A stretch of DNA of 64,000 nt from Oscillospiraceae bacterium (GTDB taxonomy: Bacteria; Bacillota; Clostridia; Oscillospirales; Oscillospiraceae): positions 62,001 through 126,000 of the forward strand of contig CAJTEA010000008.1 of assembly GCA_910575265.1 (NCBI GenBank), read 5' to 3'. Made by a program: the position numbers and the translations under genes. Positions 1 to 8,413 of the stretch are shown here, in pieces; the stretch's first letter is position 1, and every line of letters begins with the position of its first letter. The notes beneath the pieces were generated by a model. It made no database searches. It was not told where the DNA came from and saw only the letters and a list, made by a program, of their open reading frames with translations.

Positions 1-228
1 GAATAGTTTTGGCTGTTTTTTCTAAATAAATTAAACATTTCAAAACACATCCTTTATAGTGAATCGTGGCATCATATAAAACTGGTCTATAATTATATTC
101 TACTGTTCGACAAATATAAATCTTACAGATGTCGTCCATACCTTTAATAAATCCAGCGGATACCAAGGCCAGCAGATGGATGTACAGTATAACAGCTTAA
201 TTGGTTTTACCTGGAATTTAGCCAGTAT
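1..228. other. AT-rich stretch without a recognisable gene
   Basis: This stretch is clearly more AT-rich than the rest of the window. It has no open frame with a ribosome binding site and a recognisable product. It may be the intergenic end of a gene lying outside the window. I see nothing functional in it apart from the terminator that follows. Confidence 0.5.
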
Positions 229-268
229 CAAAAAGACAACCGTAGGATGCTTTCACATCATACGGTTG
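229..268 (-). terminator. Rho-independent terminator of the flavoprotein gene
   Basis: Inverted repeat CAACCGTA (237-244) / TACGGTTG (261-268) with an inner GATG/CATC pairing and a six-base loop. Read on the minus strand it is followed by a T run (complement of A230-A234). It lies about 60 bases beyond the stop of the minus-strand flavoprotein gene. Confidence 0.75.
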
Positions 269-329
269 CCTATCCCGACAAAGAAAACGTTTCATCAGGC
301 ACGTCCTTTGAGGACGGCGATCCGTTATA

Positions 330-1682
330 TTATCGCGCCGGCTCGAAGTCGGAGGCGGGGCGGCGGCAGATGGGGCAGGTGTAGTCGTCGGGAAGGGTGT
401 CCCCCTCATAGATGAAGCCGCAGATTTTGCAGACAAAGCCCTTGGGCTTGTCCGGAATGGGCTCGGCTTCAGGGGCGGGTTCCTCGCCCTTGATGGACGC
501 GGCCAGGATGTTCGCCAGCGCCTCCAGCTCAGCTTCCTGACCAGGGGCCAGGGCGGACTTGAGGGTGATGGGGGCCTCGATAATCTCCAGATTCTTCATT
601 CCGCCCAGGATTTCCGCCATCAGCTTGCCGCTGGCGGGGGCCCAGGAGCCGTTCTGGATGAGAGCGACTTTACGGTTTTGCAGGTTGTGGTGGGCCAGGT
701 CCCGGAGCAGATGCTCCATGGGGTCAAAGACGCCGTTATTGTAGGTGGGGCAGGCGAACACGATGTGGCTGTACTGGAAGCAGTCGGACAGTACATAGGA
801 GTAGTGGGTGACGGATACATCGTGCATCTGGACGGGTACGCCCAGCTCGGCCAGGCGGCAGGCCAGGATGTTGGCGGCGGTTTCAGTGTGGCCGTAGATG
901 GAGGCGAAGGGGATGACCACGCCCTGAACCTCCGGCTCGTAGGAGGCCCACTTCACGTACCGGTCAATGATCTGGTTAAAATCCTTGCGCCACACAGGGC
1001 CATGGAGGGGGCAGATCATCCGGATATCCAGCTTGGAGGCCTTGTTCAGCAGGGCCATCACCTGGGGGCCGTATTTGCCCACAATGTTGGTGTAGTACCG
1101 GCGGGCCTCGTCCAGCCAGTCCCGCTCCCAGTTCACCTCATCGGCAAAGAGGACGCCGTTCAGCGCCCCGAAGGAGCCAAAGCCGTCGGCGGAGAAGAGA
1201 ATCTTGTCGGTGGAGTCGTAGCTCACCACCACCTCGGGCCAGTGGACCATGGGGGCGGCCACAAAGGTGAAGCTGTGTTTGCCGGTGGACAGGGTGTCCC
1301 CCTCGTTCACCAGAATGGCGCCGGCGGGGTCGGCGGCGTGAAACTGACGGATCATGTTGATCGCCTTGCCGTTGCAGACGATTTTCGCCTCGGGGTGGCG
1401 GAGCATCAGGTCACCCAGGGTGGCGGCGTGGTCAGGCTCCATGTGGTGGACAAAGATATAGTCCAGCTTCCGGCCGTTCAGGGCGTGGTCCAGATTCTCC
1501 AGAAACTGGGTCTGGACGGACCGGTCCACAGTGTCAAAGAGGACGGTCTTTTCATCCAGCAGCAGGTAGGAGTTGTAGGACATCCCCCGGGGGACCGGGT
1601 GGGCGGCCTCAAAGATGGGGTGCTGGCGGTCGTTAGCGCCGATCCAGATCAGGTCATCGGTGACCTTACGGGTACAATACAT
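330..1682 (-). CDS. FprA-family A-type flavoprotein with C-terminal rubredoxin domain
   Basis: A 450-residue cytoplasmic flavodiiron protein. The metallo-beta-lactamase-like diiron domain carries HxExDH (H80-M-E82-P-D84-H85), then the conserved MVHWPE and CPLHGPVW motifs. A flavodoxin domain begins near residue 255 (FASIYGHTETAA). A rubredoxin (CxxCG...CPxC; CKICG and CPICR) occupies about the last 38 residues. In this family the diiron site reduces O2 (or NO) using electrons from FMN; a fused rubredoxin supplies them directly. The start at 1682 is chosen because GGGAGG lies seven bases upstream; a longer frame upstream lacks a ribosome site. It is monocistronic, with its own terminator. A second FprA without rubredoxin lies at 55.1-56.3 kb. 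Confidence 0.93.
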   Translation of the reverse strand: MYCTRKVTDDLIWIGANDRQHPIFEAAHPVPRGMSYNSYLLLDEKTVLFDTVDRSVQTQFLENLDHALNGRKLDYIFVHHMEPDHAATLGDLMLRHPEAKIVCNGKAINMIRQFHAADPAGAILVNEGDTLSTGKHSFTFVAAPMVHWPEVVVSYDSTDKILFSADGFGSFGALNGVLFADEVNWERDWLDEARRYYTNIVGKYGPQVMALLNKASKLDIRMICPLHGPVWRKDFNQIIDRYVKWASYEPEVQGVVIPFASIYGHTETAANILACRLAELGVPVQMHDVSVTHYSYVLSDCFQYSHIVFACPTYNNGVFDPMEHLLRDLAHHNLQNRKVALIQNGSWAPASGKLMAEILGGMKNLEIIEAPITLKSALAPGQEAELEALANILAASIKGEEPAPEAEPIPDKPKGFVCKICGFIYEGDTLPDDYTCPICRRPASDFEPAR

Positions 1683-1727
1683 GGGTAAAACCTCCCTTTT
1701 GTATCGGAATTTTGTCGTCATCATCAT

Positions 1728-1757
1728 AGCATAATTTCCCGCGAAATGCGATAACAA
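1728..1757 (-). promoter_or_regulatory. Possible sigma-A promoter for the flavoprotein gene
   Basis: On the minus strand TTGTTA (1752-1757), an 18-base spacer and TATGCT (1728-1733). Both boxes are imperfect. It is supported mainly by its position upstream of the ribosome site. Confidence 0.35.
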
Positions 1758-1798
1758 TTTGTAAACAGCGGAAAATTTTCCAGTTTGCCCGGAATCCG

Positions 1799-1827
1799 TT
1801 GAAAAAGAGCGGCAAATCCCGTATAAT
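1799..1827 (+). promoter_or_regulatory. Sigma-A promoter for trmD
   Basis: TTGAAA (1799-1804), a 17-base spacer and a consensus TATAAT (1822-1827). Transcription would start near 1834, 26 bases before the trmD start codon. Confidence 0.75.
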
Positions 1828-1859
1828 ATGCCGTGAGTATCAGGAAAGGCGGGACAAGC

Positions 1860-2609
1860 ATGTACCGGATTGATATTATGACATTATTCCCCGACGTGGT
1901 GGGGGATATGCTCTGCGAGTCGGTTTTGGGCCGTGGGCAGGAGCGGGGCTACATTCGGGTGGAGTGCCACCAGATTCGGGATTATACCTTGAACAAACAA
2001 AAGCAGGTGGACAACTACCCCTATGGCGGCGGCCGGGGGGCGGTGATGCAGGCCGACCCCCTGTTCCGGTGCTGGGAGCATATCTGCGAAGAAGCGGAAG
2101 AGCGGGTGCATACCATTTACATGTCCCCGGCGGGGAAAACCTTTACCCAGTCGGACGCCCGGAGGCTAAAGGACGACTATAGCCGCCTGATTCTGGTCTG
2201 CGGACACTACGAGGGCATCGACGAGCGGTTTATTGAGGAGTGCGTGGACGAGGAAATTTCCATCGGTGACTTTGTCATGACTGGAGGGGAGATCCCCGCC
2301 ATGGCGGTGGCGGACGCGGTGTGCCGTCTGGTGCCCGGGGTGCTGTCCGACCCCTCCTGCTACGAGAACGAGAGCCACTGGAACGGGATGCTGGAAGCTC
2401 CCCAGTACTCCCGACCCGAGGTGTGGCACGGTCGGGCGGTGCCGCCCATCCTTTTGTCGGGCAACCACGCCAAGGTGGAGCGGTGGCGGCGGAAGCAGTC
2501 CATCCTCCGCACCCGCCAGCGCCGGCCTGACCTGTTTGAAAAACTGGATTTGTCTTCCAGGGAGGACCGGAAGCTGCTGGCCGAGCTGGAGGAGGAAGAA
2601 AGAGGTTGA
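1860..2609 (+). CDS. trmD: tRNA (guanine-37-N1)-methyltransferase TrmD
   Basis: A 249-residue SPOUT-class enzyme that methylates N1 of G37 in tRNAs using S-adenosylmethionine, preventing frameshifting. Recognised by the N-terminal IDIMTLFP, the PYGGGRGAVM segment, the cofactor-knot sequences LVCGHYEGIDERF and SIGDFVMTGGE, and YSRPEVWHG. Length is typical. The start at 1860 follows GGCGGGA and is preferred over an in-frame codon at 1833 that lies at the predicted transcription start. It is usually found with rimM and ribosomal protein genes; here it stands alone between a flavoprotein and a BI-1 family gene. Confidence 0.97.
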   Translation: MYRIDIMTLFPDVVGDMLCESVLGRGQERGYIRVECHQIRDYTLNKQKQVDNYPYGGGRGAVMQADPLFRCWEHICEEAEERVHTIYMSPAGKTFTQSDARRLKDDYSRLILVCGHYEGIDERFIEECVDEEISIGDFVMTGGEIPAMAVADAVCRLVPGVLSDPSCYENESHWNGMLEAPQYSRPEVWHGRAVPPILLSGNHAKVERWRRKQSILRTRQRRPDLFEKLDLSSREDRKLLAELEEEERG

Positions 2610-2634
2610 TTTTTTTATTGGTCCGCTGTATAAT
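2606..2634 (+). promoter_or_regulatory. Sigma-A promoter for the BI-1 family gene
   Basis: TTGATT (2606-2611), a 17-base spacer and a consensus TATAAT (2629-2634). The -35 box overlaps the trmD stop codon. Confidence 0.7.
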
Positions 2635-2695
2635 AAAAACAATTCCGGGCGGGTAAACTGATACAATACCGTCCGCCGTGAAAGGAGTGCTTTGT

Positions 2696-3412
2696 ATGAG
2701 TTTTGATCCCTATGAGTTTGACCGAGGCTACGCCTCCAGCCAGGGGGACACCCTGGGACAGTACACCGCCAAAACTTTCTTGTGGATGGTGCTGGGACTG
2801 CTGGTTACCTTCGGCGTGGCGGTGGGCTGCTGGCTCACCAACGCCACGATTTACGCCATCGTCTATATCCCCTACGTCCACCTGATTGTGCTGATTGCCA
2901 CGCTGGTGATTTCCATCACTATGGTCCACCGTCTGGAGAAGATGGCGGTAGGGACGGCCATCGGCCTGTTCGTGCTGTTCTCCGCCCTGTTCGGCTTTAC
3001 CCTGTCCATCTACCTGCTGGTCTTTGAGCTGACCTCTGTGGTGCTGTGCTTCGCGCTTACCGCCGTCTATTTCGGCGCGCTGGCCGCCTACGGCTACGCG
3101 ACCAAGCGGGATCTGTCCAACCTGCGGACCATCCTGTTCTCCGGGCTGATTTTCCTGATTATCTTCGGTGTGCTGTCCATGTTCATCCCCGCCCTGGACG
3201 TCTTTGACCGGGTGGTCTGCCTTGTGGGCATCGCCATTTTCCTGGGCTACACCGCCTACGACACCCAGAAGATTAAGGCATTTTACAGCTACTACTCCGC
3301 TTCCCCTGAGATGCTGGCCAAGGCTTCCATCTTCTCCGCCCTCCAGCTGTATCTGGACTTCATCAACCTGTTCCTGTACCTGCTGCGCTTCCTGGGCAAC
3401 AAGAGACGTTAA
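2696..3412 (+). CDS. Bax inhibitor-1 / YccA family integral membrane protein
   Basis: A 238-residue membrane protein with about seven hydrophobic segments. Family features seen: an N-terminal acidic soluble stretch, ITMVHRLEKM, FGALAAYGYATKRDLS after the fifth segment, and a C-terminal YTAYDTQKIK followed by LYLDFINLFLYLLRFLG. Bacterial homologues (YetJ, YbhL) are pH-sensitive calcium-leak channels; the role here is not established. The start at 2696 is set by AAAGGAG eight bases upstream. It has its own promoter and a terminator shared with the convergent anti-sigma gene. Confidence 0.9.
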   Translation: MSFDPYEFDRGYASSQGDTLGQYTAKTFLWMVLGLLVTFGVAVGCWLTNATIYAIVYIPYVHLIVLIATLVISITMVHRLEKMAVGTAIGLFVLFSALFGFTLSIYLLVFELTSVVLCFALTAVYFGALAAYGYATKRDLSNLRTILFSGLIFLIIFGVLSMFIPALDVFDRVVCLVGIAIFLGYTAYDTQKIKAFYSYYSASPEMLAKASIFSALQLYLDFINLFLYLLRFLGNKRR

Positions 3413-3421
3413 AGCGGAAAC

Positions 3422-3456
3422 AAACAGCGGCCGTCCCAACCGGGCGGCCGCTGTTT
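3422..3456. terminator. Bidirectional terminator between convergent genes
   Basis: Perfect 12-base arms AAACAGCGGCCG (3422-3433) and CGGCCGCTGTTT (3445-3456) with an inner CCC/GGG pairing. It sits between the BI-1 gene and the convergent anti-sigma gene, so it can serve both. Confidence 0.7.
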
Positions 3457-3461
3457 CGCGT

Positions 3462-4709
3462 TTATTTGGCGTTGGGGTCATAGGCGGAAGTGTCGGTGTT
3501 CTCCCCGGGGGCGGAATCCACGAAAGCGGGCTGCTTCTGTTCCGGCAGCTCCTTCAAGTCGTAGGGGGAGGCGTCGTAATAGGGTTCCGCGGCAATCAGG
3601 TCCTCGTCGTCCGGGACCGGCACCCCGCCGGGCATGACGTGGTGGACCGCCGGGTCCTCAGTCCCTACGTCGGCGGTGGCCCGCTGGCCCACCTGGACCA
3701 GGATCATGTCGTCCTCCGGGTCCAGCTTCGCCAGAACGACCAGGATGGAGTTGTTGACCTGGGTGAGGGTCAGCTCGATGCGGTTGGCCTCCTCGTTGAT
3801 GCCCCAGCCCGCCATCACGTCGCCGCATTCCGGGTTGCTGTCCGGGAGGGCGTTGAGCCGGTCCATCAGCTCGCTGAGCTGGGCCAGGGAGTATTTGCAG
3901 GAGGAAAACATCACTGTATCACTGCCCGTCCAGTCCAGCACCTGCAGCTCCAGGGATTTGTCCCCGGGATCCTTGTCCTCCACCAGCTGGACCACCAGCC
4001 GGCCGGATTGGTCCAAATAGGCCCCGCCGTACCAGTCGGGGTAGGCGCCGTTGAAGTGCTCCATCAGCTTCTGGTAGTCCTCAGCCCCCACTTGGACGGG
4101 GACGTCCCCCACATAGGCCCCGCCGGGCAGGTCGCCAGTGTTGGGGGCGGGGAGGGCTCCGGTGTTGACGTACAGCTCTTTCTGGGAGAACAGTTTCAGG
4201 TCGTCCAGGTTAAAGGGGTCGTCCCCCTCGCTGTTCTCCTGCTGATGGACGAACTTCCACCAGTTGGCCCAGGTCATCTGGTAGCCGATGGACTGGTACT
4301 CGTCGATCTCCTCCTGGGTGTAGCCCGCGTCCAGCATGGCGGTGGTCAGGTCCTCGGGGGTCATGCCCATGTCCTGGTCGCTCCCCTCGCTTCCGCCGGT
4401 AGCGGTAGTGGCGTTTTCCAGGACGAACCCAGTCAAATCATCCACCGTCACATAGCTGTGAAGCTGCTGGACCAAATCATCGTGACGGAAATTTTTTGTA
4501 ATCAACAGCCACTTCTCATGGTCCTGAGAGAGGTGATACACTGAAAACGCTCCAATCACCAGCGCCGCGCAGGCGGCGAGGGCGGTGTACTTTTTCCAGG
4601 GGACGGGCCGCTTTTTTGTTGGCTGGGCCAGAGTTTCAGACAGCGCCGCCCGGATCTCCGGGCTGGGGGTCATCTGCTTCCGCATGGAATCAAAAAGCTC
4701 CTTATTCAT
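3462..4709 (-). CDS. Probable membrane-bound anti-sigma factor with unknown ectodomain
   Basis: A 415-residue protein: about 35 cytoplasmic residues, one transmembrane helix near 42-60 (TALAACAALVIGAFSVY) and a roughly 350-residue external domain rich in Asp, Glu and Gly that I do not recognise. Its start overlaps the end of the ECF sigma gene by eight bases, the usual translational coupling of sigma and anti-sigma genes. AAAGGAG precedes the start. The anti-sigma role is inferred from this coupling and topology, not from a recognised zinc or RsgI motif. The external domain is likely the sensor part. Confidence 0.65.
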   Translation of the reverse strand: MNKELFDSMRKQMTPSPEIRAALSETLAQPTKKRPVPWKKYTALAACAALVIGAFSVYHLSQDHEKWLLITKNFRHDDLVQQLHSYVTVDDLTGFVLENATTATGGSEGSDQDMGMTPEDLTTAMLDAGYTQEEIDEYQSIGYQMTWANWWKFVHQQENSEGDDPFNLDDLKLFSQKELYVNTGALPAPNTGDLPGGAYVGDVPVQVGAEDYQKLMEHFNGAYPDWYGGAYLDQSGRLVVQLVEDKDPGDKSLELQVLDWTGSDTVMFSSCKYSLAQLSELMDRLNALPDSNPECGDVMAGWGINEEANRIELTLTQVNNSILVVLAKLDPEDDMILVQVGQRATADVGTEDPAVHHVMPGGVPVPDDEDLIAAEPYYDASPYDLKELPEQKQPAFVDSAPGENTDTSAYDPNAK

Positions 4710-5205
4710 CGAAATACGCTCCTTTCAGCTTCTCCCGGAGCTGTTCCCGGCCCCTTGTCAGCCGCATTCGGACGGCCCCAGGGCGGATGGCCAGCACCTT
4801 GGCGATCTCCTGGGTGGACAGCTCCTGGAAGTAAAACAGGTAGATGGGCAGGCGGTAGTCCTCGGCCAGAGATTGCAGGGCGGTCCAGACCTCGTTTTCC
4901 TCCGGTTCTTGAAACTGAACCGGGACGTCCTCCCGTTCCGACAGGGGGACGGTCTTTTGCCTCCAGCTGGAGGAGGTTACCCGCCGGGATTGGTTTATGG
5001 TGGTGCGCAGCAGCCAGGCCTTCCGGTGCTCCTCGTCCCGGAAGGTCTTGCCGCACTGGTGGTAGGCCAGGAATACCTCCTGAAATACGTCGTCGGCGTC
5101 AGAACGGCTGCCCGTCCGGGCCAGGGCCAGGCCGTACACCGTGTCCTGATAGCGGTCAATAATCGCGTCCATCTCACCGCCCGCGCGCAGCGGCAGAGCT
5201 TCCAT
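4702..5205 (-). CDS. ECF-type RNA polymerase sigma factor
   Basis: A 167-residue group 4 sigma factor. Region 2 is seen at about residues 12-80 (YQDTVYGLALARTG, ADDVFQEVFLAYH, HRKAWLLRTTINQ). Region 4 is near 115-160 (EDYRLPIYLFYFQELS, TQEIAKVLAIRPGAVRMRL). The ATG at 5205 follows AAAGGAGG by nine bases; a TTG two codons earlier is in frame but too close to the ribosome site. It is co-transcribed with the downstream membrane anti-sigma gene, which should hold it inactive until a cell-surface signal arrives. Confidence 0.92.
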   Translation of the reverse strand: MEALPLRAGGEMDAIIDRYQDTVYGLALARTGSRSDADDVFQEVFLAYHQCGKTFRDEEHRKAWLLRTTINQSRRVTSSSWRQKTVPLSEREDVPVQFQEPEENEVWTALQSLAEDYRLPIYLFYFQELSTQEIAKVLAIRPGAVRMRLTRGREQLREKLKGAYFDE

Positions 5206-5337
5206 ACGCAAGACCTCCTTTCACCCATAACTCAAAGCGGAGGAGCAAATTGTCACAGGAGCGTGAAAAATCCTGCTTCCTATTTTACCAGCCCTATGCT
5301 ATAATTACTATGTATTATTGTGGGCAGGAGGGAAGCT

Positions 5338-5859
5338 ATGATTATCCTGGGCATCGACCCTGGGGTGGCCACCATCGGCTTTGGGGTGGTTCGGGCGGAG
5401 CGGCAGAAAAATACCCTCCTGCGCTATGGCGTGATTACCACCCCGGCGGGCATTCCCCTGTCCCGGCGGCTGCTGCAAATCTCCCAGGACATGGAGGAGC
5501 TGATTCATACCTTCCGCCCCGACGAAATGGCGGTGGAGGAGCTGTTCTTCTCCAAAAACATCACCACCGGCATCTCGGTGGCCCACGGCCGGGGGGTAAT
5601 CCTGCTGGCGGCGGAGAAGCTGGGGGTGCCCATCTTCGAGTACACCCCCATGCAGGTGAAGCAGGCGGTGACCGGCTACGGAGGGGCGGATAAAAAGCAG
5701 GTCATGCTCATGACCCAGCGGCTGCTGGGCATGAAGGAGATCCCCCGCCCCGACGACGCCGCCGACGCCCTGGCCATCGCCATCTGCCACGCCCGGTCAG
5801 CCACCAGCCTGCTGAACACCGAGCGGGTCTTTGACCCGGAGAAATACGATACGAGGTAA
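5338..5859 (+). CDS. ruvC: Crossover junction endodeoxyribonuclease RuvC
   Basis: A 173-residue Holliday junction resolvase. Conserved acidic residues are visible: Asp in ILGIDPGVATIGFG, Glu in MAVEELFF and the C-terminal Asp pair in RPDDAADALAIAIC. RuvC nicks symmetric strands of junctions while RuvAB migrates them. A GGAGG-type site precedes the ATG at 5338. It is the first gene of ruvC-ruvA-(DUF6054)-ruvB; the next gene begins five bases after its stop. A TATAAT lies at 5300-5305 but I see no convincing -35 box. Confidence 0.96.
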   Translation: MIILGIDPGVATIGFGVVRAERQKNTLLRYGVITTPAGIPLSRRLLQISQDMEELIHTFRPDEMAVEELFFSKNITTGISVAHGRGVILLAAEKLGVPIFEYTPMQVKQAVTGYGGADKKQVMLMTQRLLGMKEIPRPDDAADALAIAICHARSATSLLNTERVFDPEKYDTR

Positions 5860-5864
5860 CCATT

Positions 5865-6473
5865 ATGTTTTACTACTTAAACGGCACCGTGGCCCATATT
5901 GAGCCCTATCTGGCTGTGATCGACTGCGGCGGGGTTGGCTACGCCTGCCGCACCACCAGCTATACCCTGTCCGCTTTGAAAAAGGGGGAGAGGGGCAAGC
6001 TGTTCACCCACCTGAACGTCCGGGAGGACGCCATGGAGCTTTACGGCTTCGCCACGGCGGAGGAGCTGCGGCTGTTCCAGCAGCTCACCTCCGTGTCCGG
6101 AGTGGGCCCCAAGGCGGCGCTGTCCATCCTGTCCTCCAGCACCCCGGCGAACCTGGCCCTGTCCATCATCACCGGGGACGAGAAGGCCCTCACCTGCGCC
6201 CCAGGCATCGGCAAAAAGATTGCCCAGCGGGTGATTCTGGAGCTGAAGGACAAGCTGGCCAAGGGCCAGAGCGTCAACGCCGCCGGGGAGAGCTACGGCG
6301 GCACCGGGGTCACCGTCATTCCGGAAAACAAGCTGTCCGAGGCCACCGCCGCCCTGGCCGTGCTGGGCTACTCCCAGGGAGAGATCAACCTGGCCCTCAA
6401 GGGCATCGACTTGGACGGCCAAAGCCTGGAGCAGGTTATCAAACAGGCGCTGAAAAAGATGGTGAAGGGGTGA
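5865..6473 (+). CDS. ruvA: Holliday junction DNA helicase subunit RuvA
   Basis: A 202-residue protein with the family architecture: an N-terminal OB fold (FYYLNGTVAHIEP), two helix-hairpin-helix motifs (LTSVSGVGPKAALSIL and APGIGKKIAQRVILELKDKL) and a C-terminal three-helix RuvB-binding domain after a flexible linker (about 140-155). It forms the tetramer that holds the junction flat for the RuvB motor. Confidence 0.97.
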   Translation: MFYYLNGTVAHIEPYLAVIDCGGVGYACRTTSYTLSALKKGERGKLFTHLNVREDAMELYGFATAEELRLFQQLTSVSGVGPKAALSILSSSTPANLALSIITGDEKALTCAPGIGKKIAQRVILELKDKLAKGQSVNAAGESYGGTGVTVIPENKLSEATAALAVLGYSQGEINLALKGIDLDGQSLEQVIKQALKKMVKG

Positions 6474-6477
6474 TTTC

Positions 6478-6810
6478 ATGGCAAAATTTGAGTGTACCCT
6501 CCAGGGCGACTACGACCAGGCCCTGCGCTACTTCCACGACGGCATCCTCAATGGCAGCATGTCCGCCAGTTTCGAGGACGAGAGCTATTTCCAGACCTTC
6601 GGCGTGCGGGTCACCGTCCGGGTCTACGAGCGCTACAGCATGACCGGCGGCAACCGGCTGTCCATGACCCTCACCCTGGTGGGGGACGGGGACAAGGTTT
6701 ATCTCTCCGGCATCACCGCCGGAGGCAGCCAGGGGATGCTTTTCAAATTCAACACCTTCGGCGAGGAGGCCTTTTTGGATGCCCTCAGGGAATTGGCGCG
6801 GAGGTGGTAG
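6478..6810 (+). CDS. Small conserved protein, probably DUF6054 family
   Basis: A 110-residue soluble protein with no signal or membrane segment; an alternating pattern (VRVTVRVYERYS, NRLSMTLTLVG) suggests a beta-rich fold. It resembles the DUF6054 family of Firmicutes as I remember it; the function is unknown. It starts five bases after ruvA with a GAAGGGGTGA site and lies between ruvA and ruvB, genes that are normally adjacent. Co-transcription makes a link to recombination possible, but nothing in the sequence proves it. Confidence 0.65.
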   Translation: MAKFECTLQGDYDQALRYFHDGILNGSMSASFEDESYFQTFGVRVTVRVYERYSMTGGNRLSMTLTLVGDGDKVYLSGITAGGSQGMLFKFNTFGEEAFLDALRELARRW

Positions 6811-6834
6811 GGACGCGTCATGATGCGTCCCTAC
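6807..6834. repeat. Short palindromic intergenic hairpin
   Basis: Ten-base perfect arms GTAGGGACGC (6807-6816) and GCGTCCCTAC (6825-6834) around an eight-base loop. The left arm includes the stop codon of the DUF6054 gene. It is not followed by a T run, so it is more like a dispersed REP-type element or an mRNA stability hairpin than a terminator. Confidence 0.6.
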
Positions 6835-6865
6835 AGATAACCTGCCCATAAAAGGAAGTGACGTT

Positions 6866-7933
6866 TTGAGCATTGATTTTTCCGGCGGCGGGCTGGACGC
6901 CGAGGAGCTGGAGCCCCTTGTAACCACCTCCCTGACCCGTGAGGACGAGGGGGAATACTCCCTCCGGCCAAAGACCCTGAAGGAGTACATCGGTCAGGAG
7001 AAGGCCAAGGGCAACCTGGAGGTGTTCATCCAGGCGGCGAAAATGCGCGGTGAGCCGTTGGACCACGTCCTGCTCCACGGCCCCCCGGGGCTGGGCAAGA
7101 CCACCCTGTCCGGCATCATCGCCAACGAGATGGGGGTGAACGTGCGCATCACCTCCGGTCCGGCCATCGAGAAGGCGGGGGATCTGGCGGCGCTGCTGAC
7201 CAACCTGAATGAGAACGACATCCTCTTTGTGGACGAGATCCACCGTCTGAACCGGGCGGTGGAGGAGATTCTGTACCCAGCTATGGAGGACTACGCCATC
7301 GACATCATCATCGGCAAGGGCCCCGCCGCCAACTCCATCCGGCTGGACCTGCCAAAGTTCACTCTGATCGGGGCCACGACCCGGGCGGGACAGCTGTCCG
7401 CCCCCCTTCGGGACCGGTTTGGCGTCACTCTGCGGCTGGAGCTGTATTCCCCGGAGGAGCTGGCCTGGATCGTCACCCGCTCCGCCGGGATTCTGGAGGT
7501 GCCCATCGAACCGGACGGCGCCATGGAGATTGCCCGGCGCTCCCGGGGGACCCCCCGTATCGCCAACCGGATGCTCCGGCGGGTGCGGGACTTCGCCCAG
7601 GTCCGGGCCGGGGGCGTTATTACCAAAAAGGTGGCCGACGAGGCCCTCACCGCCCTGGAGATTGACTACCTGGGCCTGGACGCCATCGACCACCGGATGC
7701 TTCTCAGTATCATTGAAAACTACCGGGGCGGCCCCGTAGGGCTGGAAACCCTGGCCGCCACCATCAACGAGGAATCGGTCACCCTAGAGGACGTCTACGA
7801 GCCTTATCTGATGCAGTTGGGCTTTTTAACACGGACCCCCCGGGGCCGGTGCGTCACCCCCAAGGCGTACGCGCATCTGGGCCTGTCCATCCCTGGAGGG
7901 GCAGACAGCGGACTGGACCAGTTGAGCTTTTAA
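6866..7933 (+). CDS. ruvB: Holliday junction branch migration ATPase RuvB
   Basis: A 355-residue AAA+ motor. Visible are [14 protein letters not shown], Walker [11 protein letters not shown], Walker B FVDEIHRL, sensor 1 GATTRAG, the arginine-finger region PLRDRFG, sensor 2 [18 protein letters not shown] and the C-terminal winged helix ending [12 protein letters not shown]. The start is a TTG at 6866 with AAAGGAAG nine bases upstream; the preceding palindrome separates it from the DUF6054 gene, but the operon continues. Confidence 0.97.
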   Translation: MSIDFSGGGLDAEELEPLVTTSLTREDEGEYSLRPKTLKEYIGQEKAKGNLEVFIQAAKMRGEPLDHVLLHGPPGLGKTTLSGIIANEMGVNVRITSGPAIEKAGDLAALLTNLNENDILFVDEIHRLNRAVEEILYPAMEDYAIDIIIGKGPAANSIRLDLPKFTLIGATTRAGQLSAPLRDRFGVTLRLELYSPEELAWIVTRSAGILEVPIEPDGAMEIARRSRGTPRIANRMLRRVRDFAQVRAGGVITKKVADEALTALEIDYLGLDAIDHRMLLSIIENYRGGPVGLETLAATINEESVTLEDVYEPYLMQLGFLTRTPRGRCVTPKAYAHLGLSIPGGADSGLDQLSF

Positions 7934-7943
7934 GGAGCGGGGC

Positions 7944-8411
7944 ATGGAATACAGAAAAGCCGGGCGGCAGGACCTTGCCGCCGTCATGGCCCTGATATGT
8001 GACGCCATCCGCGCCGTCTATCCCCGGTACTACCCGCAGGGGTGCGTGGACTTTTTTCTGGACTGGCACAGTCCTGATCGGGTGGCCGCCTCCATAGAGG
8101 CGGGACAGGTGAACCTCCTGCTGGACAGCGGCGGGCGTCTGGTTGGCACAGGCAGTCAGGAGGGCAACTACATTTCCCGGGTATTTGTCCGACCGGAGTA
8201 CCAGGGCCGGGGATATGGTCGTATGATCCTGGACCGACTGGAGGCGGCGGTCGGGGAAGCTTGGAGCGCCGTCCGGCTGGACGCCTCTTTGCCCGCCGTC
8301 CGGCTCTATGAACGCCGGGGCTACCGGACTGTGGAGCACCAAAGCGAGGAGACCGCCAGCGGCTGTGTTTTGGTCTGGGATGTGATGGAAAAGCAGCTGA
8401 GAGAGGGGTAA
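7944..8411 (+). CDS. GNAT-family N-acetyltransferase
   Basis: A 155-residue single-domain acetyltransferase. The acetyl-CoA binding motif is clear (ISRVFVRPEYQGRGYGRMIL, with Q/RxxGxG) and is followed by the motif B region LPAVRLYERRGYRTV. The substrate cannot be read from sequence. It begins eleven bases after ruvB with AAGGAG, so it is probably the tail of that operon, and is followed two bases later by a DUF5655 gene. Confidence 0.85.
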   Translation: MEYRKAGRQDLAAVMALICDAIRAVYPRYYPQGCVDFFLDWHSPDRVAASIEAGQVNLLLDSGGRLVGTGSQEGNYISRVFVRPEYQGRGYGRMILDRLEAAVGEAWSAVRLDASLPAVRLYERRGYRTVEHQSEETASGCVLVWDVMEKQLREG

Positions 8412-8413
8412 CT

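Noticed and set aside
176-415. Short plus-strand frame at the left edge
   Set aside because: No ribosome site, crosses the terminator of the flavoprotein gene and overlaps its 3' end; no recognisable product.
3168-4544. Plus-strand frame of 458 codons running from the BI-1 gene through the anti-sigma gene
   Set aside because: Crosses a terminator and is antisense to a better supported gene; composition is that of a shadow frame.
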